Below are positions 25,722 to 34,244 of a stretch of DNA of 64,000 nt, in pieces. The translations under genes were made by a program, and so were the position numbers. Below the pieces are notes generated by a model. It had not been told where the DNA came from. It was given only the letters and a program-made list of their open reading frames with translations, and did no database searches. This DNA is from Ectopseudomonas composti (lineage in GTDB: Bacteria > Pseudomonadota > Gammaproteobacteria > Pseudomonadales > Pseudomonadaceae). Position 1 is the first letter of the stretch. The number at the start of each line of letters is the position of its first letter. The stretch covers positions 62,001-126,000 of the forward strand of contig NZ_LSSW01000032.1 in assembly GCF_001567565.1 (NCBI RefSeq), written 5' to 3'.

Positions 25722-26596
25722 ATGCGCCAATCCGCAGTGAAACACTGCCCCTGCTCGCCCTCGACGACTACCCACTGGCCGCCACGCGCTACCACGCCGA
25801 GCAGCCCCGAGCGCAGTTGCTGATCGCCGGAGCCACCGGGGTGCCGCAAGGCTTCTACCGCCGCTTTGCCGAATACGCCGCCGGCCGCGGCTTCAACACC
25901 CTGACCTTGGACTATCGCGGCATCGGTCAGTCCAGGCCGGCCAGCCTGCGCGGCTTCGAGATGGAGTACCTGGACTGGGCTCACCTCGACCTGGCTGCTG
26001 CCGTGGATCAGCACCGGCATGCCGAGCGCCCGCTGTTCATGGTTGGCCACTCCTTCGGCGGTCACGCCTTCGGTCTGCTGCCCAATCACAATCAGGTCGC
26101 CGGCTTCTACACCTTCGGCACCGGCGCCGGCTGGCATGGCTGGATGCCCAAGAGCGAGCAGTTGCGCGTGCTGGCCATGTGGCGGGTGATCGGCCCGTTG
26201 ATGACGCGCTACAAGGGCTATCTGGCCTGGAGCAAGCTGGGCATGGGGGAGGATCTGCCGCTGGGCGTCTACCGCCAGTGGAAACGCTGGTGCCGCTTCC
26301 CCCGCTACTTTTTCGACGACCCGCAGATGCCGGGGCTGGCCGAGCGCTTCGCCCAGGTGAACACGCCGATGGTGGCGCTCAACAGCCTGGACGACCTGTG
26401 GGCGCCACCCGCCTCACGCGATGCCTTCATGGCCGCTTACGGCAACGCGCCCTACCAGGCGCGCACGCTCGACTCACAAGCTGAGGGCCTGGGCGACATT
26501 GGTCATATGGGGTATTTCCGCCCTGCGGCGCAGCGCCTGTGGGACGAGACTTTGGATTGGTTCGAGCTGCGCATGGCCGAGCGAGTGGCGGCCTGA
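25718..26596 (+). CDS. Alpha/beta hydrolase
   Basis: 292 aa of the COG4757 type. The nucleophile elbow GHSFGG lies at about 109-114, the acid is probably in NSLDDLWAP, and the histidine in DIGHMGYF. Substrate unknown; the partner TetR protein suggests a xenobiotic or aromatic or lipid-like ester. Its start overlaps the repressor stop by 4 bp, so the two are one transcription unit. Confidence 0.87.
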   Translation: MNAPIRSETLPLLALDDYPLAATRYHAEQPRAQLLIAGATGVPQGFYRRFAEYAAGRGFNTLTLDYRGIGQSRPASLRGFEMEYLDWAHLDLAAAVDQHRHAERPLFMVGHSFGGHAFGLLPNHNQVAGFYTFGTGAGWHGWMPKSEQLRVLAMWRVIGPLMTRYKGYLAWSKLGMGEDLPLGVYRQWKRWCRFPRYFFDDPQMPGLAERFAQVNTPMVALNSLDDLWAPPASRDAFMAAYGNAPYQARTLDSQAEGLGDIGHMGYFRPAAQRLWDETLDWFELRMAERVAA

Positions 26597-26623
26597 AGAT
26601 TTTCAAGCGCAGAAAAAAGAAAA

Positions 26624-26639
26624 CCCCGCGATTGCGGGG
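26624..26639. terminator. Hairpin after the hydrolase, stronger in the leftward direction
   Basis: CCCCGC and GCGGGG around GATT. The A-rich tract on its left gives a U-run when read leftwards, while rightwards the tail is CCTTGC. It probably insulates both directions poorly. Confidence 0.5.
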
Positions 26640-26970
26640 CCTTGCAGACTGTTTGTCCTGACATCCTTGATCTGCTCACCATCCTGGCGGCTGTCCAGCG
26701 TGTCCTTGTTCGTCTAGGCGCTTCCTGCGCTGAATCCATGCTGTGCAGAGTACGCTCGTACCTGATCGGCCAACAGTGGCGATAATCGGGACATCATGTA
26801 AGCCATGGCTTACACGGCGCCATCCGCTGCCTGCAGCCCCACTTTGCCCTGGCTATCTCAAGTTGGGAGGCGTCAGGTGGCTGTGTTTTTTGTGACGTAC
26901 GTCTTGCTAGACTCCAGCTTGTCCTACAAAAACAACAGACCCCGACAACGGCGGTCACTGGGGCTAGAGT
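26640..26970. other. Intergenic region without recognised content
   Basis: 331 bp between the hydrolase and endonuclease genes. Short open frames are present but lack Shine-Dalgarno sequences or family features. The right half presumably holds the endonuclease promoter; I cannot point to a convincing -35/-10 pair. Confidence 0.5.
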
Positions 26971-27630
26971 ATGCGCGCAGTTACCCTGCTTCTCGGTTGC
27001 CTGGCAACCTGCATCAGCACCGTCTCCCTGGCCGGCGGTCAGACTCAGCTAGGCGACCCCAAGCAGGCCATCGAGCAGGCGTTCTGGAAAGACCTGTACG
27101 GCAATGGCGGCACCACGCTCTATTGCGGCCAGAGCTTCGAACGCGAGAGCGGGGCTCTGACCGCCAGCCCAATCTACAGCAGCAAGCAGCTCAAGAGCGC
27201 GATGCGCTGCATCACCGACCGCCAGTGCACCATCATGAACCCGCGCTATCCGTTCATAGTCGCCGACCTGCACAACCACTATCCGGCCCTGAGCCGCGTC
27301 GAGCTGGTCAGGCGCAATGCGCAGTTCGGCGAGTTGGCCGATGAGCTGCCGAGCAAGTTCGCCGATATCGGCTGCGACATGAGAACCAGCTTCCAGCTGG
27401 TGGAGCCGCGTGACGAAGCCAAGGGCAACATCGCCCGCGCGATCTTCTACATGCATGTCGAATACGGCTTGCCCATCGTCGGCCTGGTGCCGATGTACAA
27501 GGCCTGGCACCGCCTGGACCCGCCGGACGACGAAGAGCGCGCACGCAACGACAGGATCGAAACGTTGCAGGACACCCGCAATCGCTTTATCGATGATCCG
27601 TCGCTGGTGGATCAGTTGATCAGCGATTAG
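26971..27630 (+). CDS. Secreted endonuclease I (EndA/NucM family)
   Basis: 219 aa. A signal peptide of about 21 residues (LLGCLATCISTVSLAGG) sends it to the periplasm or medium. Family motifs are DLHNHYP at 99-105, PRDEAKGNIARAIFYM at 146-161 and WHRLDPPDDEE...N.RI...Q..RN.FIDDP. Such enzymes cut single- and double-stranded DNA and sometimes RNA, with magnesium. Several cysteines are present, as in periplasmic relatives. Likely roles are nutrient scavenging from DNA or degrading incoming DNA. Single-gene unit. Confidence 0.9.
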   Translation: MRAVTLLLGCLATCISTVSLAGGQTQLGDPKQAIEQAFWKDLYGNGGTTLYCGQSFERESGALTASPIYSSKQLKSAMRCITDRQCTIMNPRYPFIVADLHNHYPALSRVELVRRNAQFGELADELPSKFADIGCDMRTSFQLVEPRDEAKGNIARAIFYMHVEYGLPIVGLVPMYKAWHRLDPPDDEERARNDRIETLQDTRNRFIDDPSLVDQLISD

Positions 27631-27710
27631 AGCCCTGGGGCGCGCCGCGCGCACCGGGCAATCTGGCGAACATCGCTGTTGTTCAGAACCTCTCGGTGCG
27701 CCCGGCGCAC

Positions 27711-28421
27711 TTACCCCCGCCGCTTGTGCAGCGAGCGCAGCTTGTAGCGCTCACCGGGATGAATCAGCCGTGCGTAGCTGATCAGGTGATCGCCGGACCA
27801 GGTACGGCGGATCACGCTGAGGCAAGGCATGGCCGGGTCGATCTGCAGGTGTTCGGCGGTACGCGCGTCCACCAGCACGGCCTCGACCACATGCTCGACA
27901 TCCGACATCGGGCTACTCGCCACCAGCACCTCGTTGGGCGTGCGCTGGCTGAAATCAGTCGCCAGGTAATCGGGCACCCAGCGCGGATTGACGAAGCGGT
28001 CCTCGAGCTGGATCGGCAAGCCGTCCTGCAGGTGCACCAGCACGCTGTGAAACACCTCGGTGCCCAGGCGCACGCCCAGACGCAGGGCCACTTCATCGTC
28101 GGCGGCAATGGCTTCGCAACGCAGCACGCGGTTGGCGTAGGCGTGGCCGCGACCGCGCACTTCGCTGGCGATGTTCATCACCTCGTGCAGCGGCGATTCG
28201 GCCTTGCGGTCGGTGACGAAGGTGCCGAGGCCGGCCTGGCGCATCAGGTAGCCCTGCTGCACCAGGTTCTGGATCGCCTTGTTGGCGGTCATGCGGCTGA
28301 CGCCGAAGTCGCGCGCCAGCTGCTCCTCCGGCGGGATCTGGTGGTTGACCGGAAACGCGCCGCCCTGGATGCGCTCCAGCAGGAAGGCCTCGATGGCTTT
28401 GTAGCGCGGGGTGGTGGTCAC
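27711..28421 (-). CDS. hutC: Histidine utilisation repressor HutC (GntR/HutC family)
   Basis: 236 aa. The N-terminal winged helix (RYKAIEAFLLERIQGG; PPEEQLARDFGVSRMTANKAI) is followed by a UTRA effector domain (from about 90) that in HutC binds urocanate. It represses the hut genes through TGTATATACA-like sites, two of which lie upstream of hutI and hutD here. It is the last gene of the leftward hut run, separated from hutH by a repeat. Confidence 0.93.
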   Translation of the reverse strand: MTTTPRYKAIEAFLLERIQGGAFPVNHQIPPEEQLARDFGVSRMTANKAIQNLVQQGYLMRQAGLGTFVTDRKAESPLHEVMNIASEVRGRGHAYANRVLRCEAIAADDEVALRLGVRLGTEVFHSVLVHLQDGLPIQLEDRFVNPRWVPDYLATDFSQRTPNEVLVASSPMSDVEHVVEAVLVDARTAEHLQIDPAMPCLSVIRRTWSGDHLISYARLIHPGERYKLRSLHKRRG

Positions 28422-28486
28422 GAAAGCTCCTTGGCAAGACCGGGTGCGCGGATGATAGCGGAGCTAAGCGCTCCGCTCCCAGCGCC

Positions 28487-28545
28487 GTAGCCCGGATGCA
28501 ATCCGGGAGCCTCAAAACCCAGGCCCCGGATTGCATCCGGGCTAA
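28487..28545. repeat. GTAGCCCGGATG-type inverted repeat between hutH and hutC
   Basis: GTAGCCCGGATGCAATCCGGG and the inverted CCCCGGATTGCATCCGGGCTA flank a 14-base or so centre. Same family as 20623-20685. It may lower hutC expression relative to hutH. Confidence 0.78.
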
Positions 28546-28550
28546 GCAGT

Positions 28551-30086
28551 TCAGCTCAAGGAAGGCAACATACCGGCCGGCAGCAGTGGCGTCAGCACGC
28601 GTTCGGCCAGTAGCTCGTCGGCGGCGGCGATGTCCGGGGCGAAGAAGCGGTCCTCGACGTAGTACGGCACCTTGGCGCGCAATGCCTGGCGCGCCTGCTC
28701 CAGGGCCGGCGTGCTTTTCAGCCCCTCGCGGAAGTCCAGGCCCTGGCAGGCGCCGAGCCATTCCACGGCGAGCACACCACGGGTGTTCTCGGCCATGTCC
28801 CACAGACGCTTGCCGGCGTTCGGCGCCATCGACACGTGGTCTTCCTGGTTGGCCGAGGTGGGCAGGCTGTCGACGCTGTGCGGGTGAGCCAGGGCCTTGT
28901 TGTCGCTGGCCAGTGCGGCAGCGGTGACCTGGGCGATCATGAAGCCGGAGTTGACCCCGCCGTTGGCCACCAGGAACGGCGGCAGTTGCGACATGTGCTT
29001 GTCCATCATCAGCGAGATACGGCGCTCGGACAGCGAGCCGATCTCGGCGATGGCCAGGGCGATGTTATCGGCGGCCATGGCCACCGGCTCGGCGTGGAAG
29101 TTGCCGCCGGAAATCACCTCGCTCTCGGCAGCGAACACCAGCGGGTTGTCGGATACCGCGTTGGCCTCGACGGCTAACACCTCGGCAGCCTGGCGCAGCT
29201 GGGTCAGGCAGGCGCCCATGACCTGCGGCTGGCAGCGCAGCGAATACGGGTCCTGCACCTTGTCGCAGGCGGCGTGGGAGCGGCCGATTTCACTGCTGTC
29301 GCCGAGCAGATGGCGGAAGGCAGCCGCCGCGTCGATCTGCCCGCGCTGACCGCGAGCGGCATGGATGCGTGCATCGAAGGGCGAGCGCGAACCCAGCAAC
29401 GCCTCGACGCTGAGCGCGCCGCAGACGCTGGCCGCGGCGTACAGGTCTTCACCCTCGAACAGCCCGCGCAGGGCGTAGGCGGTGGACACCTGGGTACCGT
29501 TGAGCAGGGCCAGACCCTCCTTGGCGGCCAGGGTCATCGGCTCCAGGCCGGCGATGGCCAGCGCCTCGCTGGCCGGCAGCCATTGGCCCTGGTGCCGCGC
29601 CTGGCTTTCGCCGAGCAGCACCAGCGACATATGCGCCAGCGGCGCCAGATCACCGGAGGCACCGACCGAGCCTTTCAGCGGGATATGCGGGTAGACCTCG
29701 GCGTTGACCAGGGCGATCAGCGCCTCGATCACCTGGCGGCGAATGCCGGAGAAGCCGCGCGCCAGGCTGTTGATCTTCAGCAGCATGATCAGACGCACCA
29801 AGGCGTCATCCAATGGCTGACCGATGCCGGCGGCATGCGACAGCACCAGCGAACGCTGCAGCTTTTCCAGGTCGTCGTTGGCGATGCGGGTCGAGGCCAG
29901 CAGGCCGAAACCGGTGTTGATGCCGTAGGCGGTGCGGCCTTCGGCGATGATCTGGTTGACGCAGGCAACACTGGCGTCGATGGCTTCGTGAGCGTTGGCG
30001 TCCAGAGTCAGGTGCACGGGCGCCTGGTAGGCGGCGCGCAGGTCGGCCAGGGTCAGTTGGCCGGGTTTCAGGTTCAGGGTGGTCAT
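28551..30086 (-). CDS. hutH: Histidine ammonia-lyase
   Basis: 511 aa from the ATG at 30086 (MTTLNLKPG), which has GGAAG upstream; the frame to 30182 is not supported. It deaminates histidine to urocanate. The MIO-forming Ala-Ser-Gly triad is at 143-145 in GSVGASGDLAPLAH, and other active-site motifs (YGINTGFG; SANQEDHVSM) are present. Full length for the family (about 510). Part of the hutI-hutG-permease-hutU-hutH-hutC run. Confidence 0.96.
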   Translation of the reverse strand: MTTLNLKPGQLTLADLRAAYQAPVHLTLDANAHEAIDASVACVNQIIAEGRTAYGINTGFGLLASTRIANDDLEKLQRSLVLSHAAGIGQPLDDALVRLIMLLKINSLARGFSGIRRQVIEALIALVNAEVYPHIPLKGSVGASGDLAPLAHMSLVLLGESQARHQGQWLPASEALAIAGLEPMTLAAKEGLALLNGTQVSTAYALRGLFEGEDLYAAASVCGALSVEALLGSRSPFDARIHAARGQRGQIDAAAAFRHLLGDSSEIGRSHAACDKVQDPYSLRCQPQVMGACLTQLRQAAEVLAVEANAVSDNPLVFAAESEVISGGNFHAEPVAMAADNIALAIAEIGSLSERRISLMMDKHMSQLPPFLVANGGVNSGFMIAQVTAAALASDNKALAHPHSVDSLPTSANQEDHVSMAPNAGKRLWDMAENTRGVLAVEWLGACQGLDFREGLKSTPALEQARQALRAKVPYYVEDRFFAPDIAAADELLAERVLTPLLPAGMLPSLS

Positions 30087-30199
30087 GTTCTGTTCTTCCA
30101 CGGAGTGAGTTCGCGCCTGGCGAATCAGAGCCGAATAATGGCTGAAATCGCGGTACTTGCAGTGATTGATGCGCCGGCCCATCGGGCCGGCGTTGAGCC

Positions 30200-31861
30200 T
30201 TAGCCGATCATCGGCAGGTTCAAACCCTGCTCGCGGGCACAGTCAATGGCAATCTGGTAGCCAGCATCGGCGTGACGCATCACCCCGGTGCCCGGGTCGT
30301 TGGTCAGTACGCGGGCGATGCGCGCGGCGGCTTCATCGGTGCCATCGCAGACGATGACCATACCCGAATGCTGGGAGAAGCCCATGCCCACGCCACCGCC
30401 GTGGTGCAGCGAGACCCAGGTGGCGCCGCTGGCGGTGTTGAGCAGGGCGTTGAGCAGCGGCCAGTCGGACACGGCATCGGAGCCGTCCTGCATCGCTTCG
30501 GTCTCGCGGTTGGGGCTGGACACCGAGCCGCTGTCCAGGTGGTCGCGACCGATGACGACGGGGGCGCTCAGCTCACCGGAGCGCACCATCTCGTTGAACG
30601 CCAGGCCAAGCTTGGCGCGCTGCCCCAGACCGACCCAGCAGATGCGCGCCGGCAGGCCCTGGAAGGCGATGCGCTCGCGGGCCATGTCCAGCCAGCGGTG
30701 CAGGTGGGCGTCGTCCGGGATCAATTCCTTGACCTTGGCGTCGGTCTTGTAGATGTCCTCGGGGTTGCCGGACAGCGCCGCCCAGCGGAACGGGCCGATG
30801 CCGCGGCAGAACAGCGGGCGGATGTAGGCCGGGACGAAACCGGGGAAGTCGAAGGCATTACTCACGCCCTCTTCCTTGGCCATCTGACGGATGTTGTTGC
30901 CGTAGTCGAAGGTCGGCACGCCCATTTTCTGGAAGTCGAGCATGGCCTGCACGTGCACGGCCATGGACTGCTTGGCGGCCTTGACCACGCCAGCCGGGTC
31001 GGTGGCTGCGCGATCCTTGTACTCGGCCCAGCTCCAGCCAATCGGCAGGTAACCGTTGAGCGGGTCGTGGGCGCTGGTCTGGTCGGTGACCATATCCGGG
31101 CGCACGCCACGGCGTACCAGTTCCGGCAGGATCTCGGCGGCATTACCCAGCAGAGCGACGGAGATAGCCTTGCCTTCGCTGGTGTAGCGGGCGATGCGCG
31201 CCAGGGCGTCATCCAGATCAGTGGCCTGCTCGTCGACGTAACGGCTGCGCAGGCGGAAATCGATGCTGGTCTGCTGGCATTCGATGTTCAGCGAGCAGGC
31301 GCCGGCCAGTGTCGCGGCCAGCGGCTGGGCGCCACCCATGCCACCCAGGCCTGCGGTCAGCACCCAGCGGCCCTTGAGGTTGCCGGCGTAGTGCTGGCGA
31401 CCGGCTTCGACGAAGGTTTCATAGGTGCCCTGAACGATGCCCTGGCTGCCGATGTAGATCCAGCTGCCAGCGGTCATCTGGCCGTACATGGCCAGGCCCT
31501 TGGCATCCAGCTCGTTGAAGTGCTCCCAGCTCGCCCAGTGCGGCACCAGGTTGGAGTTGGCGATCAGCACGCGCGGGGCGTTGCTGTGAGTCTTGAACAC
31601 CCCGACGGGCTTGCCGGACTGCACCAGCAGGGTCTCGTCGTCATTGAGGTTGGTCAGGCTCTCAACGATCTTGTCATAGCACTCCCAGTTACGCGCGGCA
31701 CGGCCGATGCCGCCGTACACCACCAGCTCCTTGGGGTTCTCGGCCACGTCCGGGTCGAGGTTGTTCATCAGCATGCGCAGCGGCGCTTCGGTCAGCCAGC
31801 TCTTGGCGGTGAGCGTATTGCCGCGTGGGGCGCGGATTTCGGTGTCGCGGAACTTGGTCAT
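30200..31861 (-). CDS. hutU: Urocanate hydratase
   Basis: 553 aa, full length. Converts urocanate to imidazolonepropionate with NAD as electrophile. The N-terminus RDTEIRAPRGNTLTAKSW and the VYGGIGRAARNW region are typical, as is the C-terminal SLHHGGGVGMGFSQHSGMV, here named by position only (about 500-520). It lies between the permease and hutH in the leftward hut operon; the 113-bp gap to hutH has no recognisable terminator. Confidence 0.96.
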   Translation of the reverse strand: MTKFRDTEIRAPRGNTLTAKSWLTEAPLRMLMNNLDPDVAENPKELVVYGGIGRAARNWECYDKIVESLTNLNDDETLLVQSGKPVGVFKTHSNAPRVLIANSNLVPHWASWEHFNELDAKGLAMYGQMTAGSWIYIGSQGIVQGTYETFVEAGRQHYAGNLKGRWVLTAGLGGMGGAQPLAATLAGACSLNIECQQTSIDFRLRSRYVDEQATDLDDALARIARYTSEGKAISVALLGNAAEILPELVRRGVRPDMVTDQTSAHDPLNGYLPIGWSWAEYKDRAATDPAGVVKAAKQSMAVHVQAMLDFQKMGVPTFDYGNNIRQMAKEEGVSNAFDFPGFVPAYIRPLFCRGIGPFRWAALSGNPEDIYKTDAKVKELIPDDAHLHRWLDMARERIAFQGLPARICWVGLGQRAKLGLAFNEMVRSGELSAPVVIGRDHLDSGSVSSPNRETEAMQDGSDAVSDWPLLNALLNTASGATWVSLHHGGGVGMGFSQHSGMVIVCDGTDEAAARIARVLTNDPGTGVMRHADAGYQIAIDCAREQGLNLPMIG

Positions 31862-31899
31862 GTTGCGGGCTCCTGTAGGAACGGGTCAGGGGTGGGCGG

Positions 31900-33225
31900 T
31901 CAGAGCCAGCCCAGAAATTGGGCGAGGTAGGCCAGCGGAATGGCCAACAGCAGGCTGAGCAGGGTGCGCTGCAGCCAGATCAGCAGCAGGTGGCCCAGGC
32001 TCAGGGGAATCCGCGTGGCCAGCACGCAGGGAATCGAGGCAGAGAGAAACAGCACGCTGCTGACCGAGACGATGGCGGTGACGAACTTCACCAGCACCTC
32101 GGCGTCCTTGAGCAGCATCGCCGGCAGGAACATCTCGGCCAGCCCGGCAGACATGGCGCGGGCCACCTGCATCGGCTCGTCCAGACCGAACAGCCAGGTC
32201 AGCGGGTAGAGCAGCACGCCGAGGGCGTCGAACAGCGGCGTGTACTTGGCAGCAAGCAGCCCGAGCAGGCCGACGGCGAGAATGCTCGGCAGGATGGCAG
32301 CGGTCATGCGCAGGCCATCGACGAAGGTTTCACGCAGGGCCGACCACAGCGACGGCGCATTACCGGCCTGCTCCATCCCGGCGCGCCAGGCACTGCCCAG
32401 GCGGCTTTCGCCGGGCAGCAGTTGCGCCTCGGGCGTGGACTCGGACGGTAGACGCGACAGTGGATAGATGCGCGCGCTGATCGCGGTGACGGCGAAGGTC
32501 ACCGCCATGGCGCTCCAGAAATACAGGTTCCACTGGCCCATCAGGCCCAGGGTCTTGGCGATGATCACCATGAACGGCGCCGACACGGTGGAGAAGCCGG
32601 TGGCGATGATCGCTGCCTCACGCACGCTGTAATGGCCCTGCTGGTACATACGGTCGGTGATCAGCAGGCCCACCGAGTAGCTGCCGACGAAGGACGCCAC
32701 GGCATCGATAGCCGACTTGCCCGGCGTGCGCCAGATCGGGCGCATCACCGGCTGCATCAGCACGCCGATCAGTTCCAGCAGGCCGAAGCCGATCAGGAAC
32801 ACCAACGCCAGCGAACCCAGCGGCACGATCAGCGCCAGGCTGAGCACCAGCTTGTCGAACAGGAACGGCAGCATGCCCGGCTGGTAAAGCGCCTGCGGGC
32901 CGAGCTGCAGCAGGTAGGCGGCGCCGATCAGCAGGCCGCACACCTTGAGCACACTGAATACGCTGTGGGTCAGGCTGCGCCGCCAGCTGCCGTCGAGCCA
33001 GGGCGCCAGCGCACCGTAGAGCATGAACAGCAGTGCCACGCCGATCACCAGTGGCCGCGCATGCAATTGCAGGGCGCTGGCCGCGTGGTCGAGGAGGATG
33101 GTCGAACGCCCGGCGATCTCGAACGGCACGAAGAACAGCAGCAAGCCGATCAGGCTGTAACCCAGCAGGCGCGCCAGGGCGCGCGGGCGCGACACGCCGC
33201 CGCTCAAGGACAGTGACTCAGGCAT
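31900..33225 (-). CDS. YjiH-family (Gate domain) membrane protein, candidate hut permease
   Basis: 441 aa from the ATG at 33225 (MPESLSLSGG), which has CAGGAG; the longer frame to 33546 overlaps hutG and is rejected. About ten membrane helices with a nucleoside-recognition/Gate domain. It matches proteins annotated YjiH family, whose function is not established. Its place between hutG and hutU, in the same direction, makes import of histidine or urocanate, or export of formamide, a reasonable guess. No HutT-type amino-acid permease is present in the locus. Confidence 0.82.
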   Translation of the reverse strand: MPESLSLSGGVSRPRALARLLGYSLIGLLLFFVPFEIAGRSTILLDHAASALQLHARPLVIGVALLFMLYGALAPWLDGSWRRSLTHSVFSVLKVCGLLIGAAYLLQLGPQALYQPGMLPFLFDKLVLSLALIVPLGSLALVFLIGFGLLELIGVLMQPVMRPIWRTPGKSAIDAVASFVGSYSVGLLITDRMYQQGHYSVREAAIIATGFSTVSAPFMVIIAKTLGLMGQWNLYFWSAMAVTFAVTAISARIYPLSRLPSESTPEAQLLPGESRLGSAWRAGMEQAGNAPSLWSALRETFVDGLRMTAAILPSILAVGLLGLLAAKYTPLFDALGVLLYPLTWLFGLDEPMQVARAMSAGLAEMFLPAMLLKDAEVLVKFVTAIVSVSSVLFLSASIPCVLATRIPLSLGHLLLIWLQRTLLSLLLAIPLAYLAQFLGWL

Positions 33226-33308
33226 GGCGCGGCTCCTGGCCGCAGCGGCGGACGGTGATGAACATCGGGGTTTCCTCGTAGTTGTTGTTGTGCGGGAAAG
33301 CGTCGAGC

Positions 33309-34244
33309 TCAGAGGCTGAGCAGATGAATCAGCCGCGCCGCCACCTTGGCGGTGCGGTTGTCGATGTCGTATTCGGGGTTGATCTCGGCCAGGTCGGCCA
33401 GGCGCAGCTTGCCGCTGGCCTTGAGCCGTTCGAGCAGCGGCTCCAGCAGCTCCAGGCGCACGCCACGGGCGGCCGGCGCGCTGACGCCCGGCGCCTCGCA
33501 GGCCGGCAGCACGTCGATGTCGATGGTCAGGTAGAGCGCGTCGCACTCGGCGGCGAAGGCGTCCAGCTCGGCGCCGATGGCATCGAGGGTCGACTCGCGA
33601 ATCTCATGATCCTCGCGCACCAGCACGTTCAGCTCAGCGGCGCGGGCGAATAGCGCGCGGGTGTTGCTGGCGCGGCTGACGCCGAGGCAGGCGTAGCGGA
33701 ACGGCCAGCCGCGCGCGGCGCACTGCTCAGCGATCTGCGCGAAGGGCGTGCCGGAGGAATGCACATGGGCCGGGTCGCGCAGGTCGAAATGGGCGTCGAA
33801 GTTGACGATGCCGATTTTGGGAGCGGGGTTGCCGGACAGGTGCTCGGCCAGGCCCGACCAACTGCCGAAGGCCACTTCATGACCGCCGCCAATCACCAGC
33901 GGCAGATGGCCGGCGTCCAGCAGCGCGCAGACGTTACGACCGAGACGCGCCTGGGCGGCTTCCAGATCGCCGTCCTCGCAAGTGACGTCACCGGCGTCAT
34001 AGGCTGGCGCCTGACGATGCCAGGCCAGGTTGGCCAAGGCCTTGCGCACGCTTTGCGGCGCAGCAGCGGCGCCGACACGGCCATGGTTGCGGCGCACACC
34101 TTCGTCGCAGGCAAAACCCAGCAAAGCCAGGCCGGGCTGGCTGTCTTCGGTAAGCGAGCGAATGCGCTGGTGCCAGCGCGCGCTATCGGCTTCCGGGTCG
34201 GTGCGACCACTCCAGGCGGCCATGCTGTGACGATCAGCGAGCAT
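33309..34244 (-). CDS. hutG: Formimidoylglutamase (arginase family)
   Basis: 311 aa ureohydrolase. Manganese ligands typical of the arginase fold are visible: H122 in GGGHE, D150/H152/D154 in FDAHFD and D242/D244 in TIDIDVLP. It hydrolyses formimidoylglutamate to glutamate plus formamide in one step, so neither HutF nor the deformylase-type HutG is needed; neither is in the window. Its start overlaps the hutI stop by 11 bp, so translation is coupled. Agmatinase is the alternative reading, but the hut context decides. Confidence 0.9.
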   Translation of the reverse strand: MLADRHSMAAWSGRTDPEADSARWHQRIRSLTEDSQPGLALLGFACDEGVRRNHGRVGAAAAPQSVRKALANLAWHRQAPAYDAGDVTCEDGDLEAAQARLGRNVCALLDAGHLPLVIGGGHEVAFGSWSGLAEHLSGNPAPKIGIVNFDAHFDLRDPAHVHSSGTPFAQIAEQCAARGWPFRYACLGVSRASNTRALFARAAELNVLVREDHEIRESTLDAIGAELDAFAAECDALYLTIDIDVLPACEAPGVSAPAARGVRLELLEPLLERLKASGKLRLADLAEINPEYDIDNRTAKVAARLIHLLSL

